A stretch of DNA of 7,357 nucleotides, from NCBI GenBank assembly GCA_027858145.1, contig JAQIDF010000102.1, positions 1-7,357 on the forward strand, read 5' to 3'. Below are positions 6,507 through 7,357 of this stretch, one piece after another. A program made the translations under genes and the position numbers. Below the pieces are notes generated by a model. The model was not told the DNA's origin. It saw nothing but the letters and a program-made list of their open reading frames with translations, and did no database searches. The stretch's first letter is position 1. Each line of letters begins with the position of its first letter. The DNA comes from Prolixibacteraceae bacterium (lineage in GTDB: Bacteria; Bacteroidota; Bacteroidia; Bacteroidales; Prolixibacteraceae).

Positions 6507-6728
6507 TTAAATATAATTGCGATCGAAAAGGGTCTAAACGATAAAAGGACATCGATTGGCTGTATTTTGTTATGAATTTCTGGTTTAAGTGAAAAAATTG
6601 ATTATTTTTATTCTATACTATTACAAAGGGGAATTGCGATTAAAGGGGTATATATAAGCAGTTATAACTTTGACTAGTACAGGGGGTCATATTTTTCAAA
6701 ATCAGTTAAACATATCTTTTTTTTGAAT
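6507..6728. other. Intergenic, AT-rich, no gene seen
   Basis: Stop codons interrupt all frames of useful length. The 9-mer AATTGCGAT occurs twice (6515-6523 and 6632-6640), each followed within 10 nt by a short G-run preceded by As, which could be a regulator half-site or chance. The promoter box of the downstream sensor gene lies at the right end. Confidence 0.5.
6665..6672 (+). promoter_or_regulatory. Promoter -7 box for the propeller sensor gene
   Basis: TAACTTTG is an exact TAnnTTTG match. Transcription would start near 6680, about 105 nt before the preferred ATG at 6786 and about 50 nt before the alternative ATG at 6729. No TTTG at the expected -33 spacing is visible. Confidence 0.5.
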
Positions 6729-6785
6729 ATGTTCAAAACTATAGCGGTATTTATTAAGTTGTTGACATTAAGTGTTTTTGCATTT

Positions 6786-7357
6786 ATGTTTGTGGGTGTT
6801 AAAAGGAATCTTTCAATTGTATTGTTACTGATGCTTATTGGAAATTTGCTTAATGGGCAAACACAAAATAGAAGCTTTGAACACTTTTCGGTTGAAGATG
6901 GGCTCTCGCAAAGTTTAGTGCATAGCATTTGCCAGGATACCCTTGGTTTTATTTGGATAGGTACAGATGACGGATTAAACCGTTTTGACGGTCATGATTT
7001 TGTCGTTTATAAAAACAAACCAAACGATAAACATTCAATTGTTGGAAATACAATTCTGGCCCTATTTGAAGACAGTAAGTACAATCTTTGGGTTGGCACC
7101 GAACAAGGCCTTTGTTTATACGATAGGCCTAATGATCGCTTTATACATCAACCCTATTGGCCAAATAGGGTAATAATCTCACTTGCCGAAGACGACGATG
7201 AAAATCTCTGGGTAGGGATGGATTACGATTTGTATTGTTATAATTTAAACACAGAGAAATTTACAGTTTTCGATAACAGGTTTACCTTCGATGGAGATTT
7301 AAGCAATAGCGAAGCCATTTATACAAGGGCAATTTCAGCTAAAGAAAATATTAACGA
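6786..7357 (+). CDS. Two-component regulator propeller protein (probable sensor histidine kinase/HTCS), N-terminal part only
   Basis: The frame is open to the window edge with 190 complete codons. Residues 1-24 form a signal peptide (MFVGVKRN, then the hydrophobic LSIVLLLMLIGNLL, ending NG before QTQ), so the following part is periplasmic. The conserved opening FEHFSVEDGLSQSLVHSICQ lies at 31-50. Two-component-regulator-propeller repeats follow: LGFIWIGTDDGLNRFDG (53-69), NLWVGTEQGLCLYD (100-113) and NLWVGMDYDLYCYN (140-153). Proteins of this type fold the repeats into two seven-bladed propellers that bind a ligand and usually continue through a Y_Y_Y domain and a membrane helix to a histidine kinase, in HTCS proteins also a receiver and AraC domain, about 1300 residues in all. 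The output part is beyond the edge, so LuxR-type or kinase-only versions are not excluded. An in-frame ATG at 6729 would add 19 residues; 6786 is preferred for its better signal peptide. Confidence 0.92.
   Translation, partial: MFVGVKRNLSIVLLLMLIGNLLNGQTQNRSFEHFSVEDGLSQSLVHSICQDTLGFIWIGTDDGLNRFDGHDFVVYKNKPNDKHSIVGNTILALFEDSKYNLWVGTEQGLCLYDRPNDRFIHQPYWPNRVIISLAEDDDENLWVGMDYDLYCYNLNTEKFTVFDNRFTFDGDLSNSEAIYTRAISAKENIN

Noticed and set aside
6515..6640. AATTGCGAT present at 6515-6523 and 6632-6640
   Set aside because: Only two copies of a 9-mer in AT-rich DNA with unrelated flanks; not enough to call an operator.
6674..7173. Minus-strand frame 6674-6928 and plus-strand frame 6985-7173
   Set aside because: Both are shadows of the propeller sensor gene, which carries the three propeller repeats in its own frame.
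1..7357. Search by eye for CRISPR arrays, tRNA or rRNA genes, phage or defence genes, and toxin-antitoxin pairs
   Set aside because: No regularly spaced repeats, no tRNA-like cloverleaf blocks and no recognisable defence domains were seen in any frame.

Overview
The window looks like a chromosome segment from a member of the Bacteroidota, probably a Marinilabiliales/Prolixibacteraceae-like marine or gut lineage (the lineage is an inference). The reasons are: exact Bacteroidota-type -7 promoter boxes (TAnnTTTG) in front of pyrF, rpsO and the last gene; a DUF2851 protein next to pyrF; a class 2 PyrF; a PchR-type AraC regulator; and the start of a two-component-regulator-propeller sensor of the kind that heads hybrid two-component systems in this phylum. 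Base composition is AT-rich and Shine-Dalgarno sequences are weak or absent, as is usual there.

Layout. (1) Positions 1-3990, all minus strand, hold a conserved housekeeping block read from right to left: pyrF (UMP synthesis), a DUF2851 protein 29 nt downstream, then after a 176-nt gap with its own promoter rpsO (ribosomal protein S15), a perfect 14-bp hairpin, and pnp (PNPase), which runs off the left edge. All of these look intact. (2) Positions about 4100-6510 are a gene graveyard. It holds the C-terminal third of an IS4-family transposase with two in-frame stops (one exactly at the Arg of the YREK signature), an ABC-2 type permease that lost its N-terminus at the junction with that remnant, a PchR-like AraC regulator that probably lacks its N-terminus, a possible tail of an outer-membrane barrel gene, a 162-nt near-palindromic element, and the last ~60 codons of a probable CPBP intramembrane protease abutting that palindrome. 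(3) From 6786 to the right edge, plus strand, an intact-looking propeller sensor gene begins behind a good promoter box and a signal peptide.

The housekeeping genes fit a translation/RNA-turnover and pyrimidine context. The middle region does not form a working pathway: it reads as successive insertions and deletions that left gene ends behind. I found no evidence of a new defence, CRISPR, phage or secretion system. The most distinctive signal is the long hairpin at 6160-6321, which has the properties of a miniature mobile or interspersed palindromic repeat and appears to supply the start codon of a fused reading frame.
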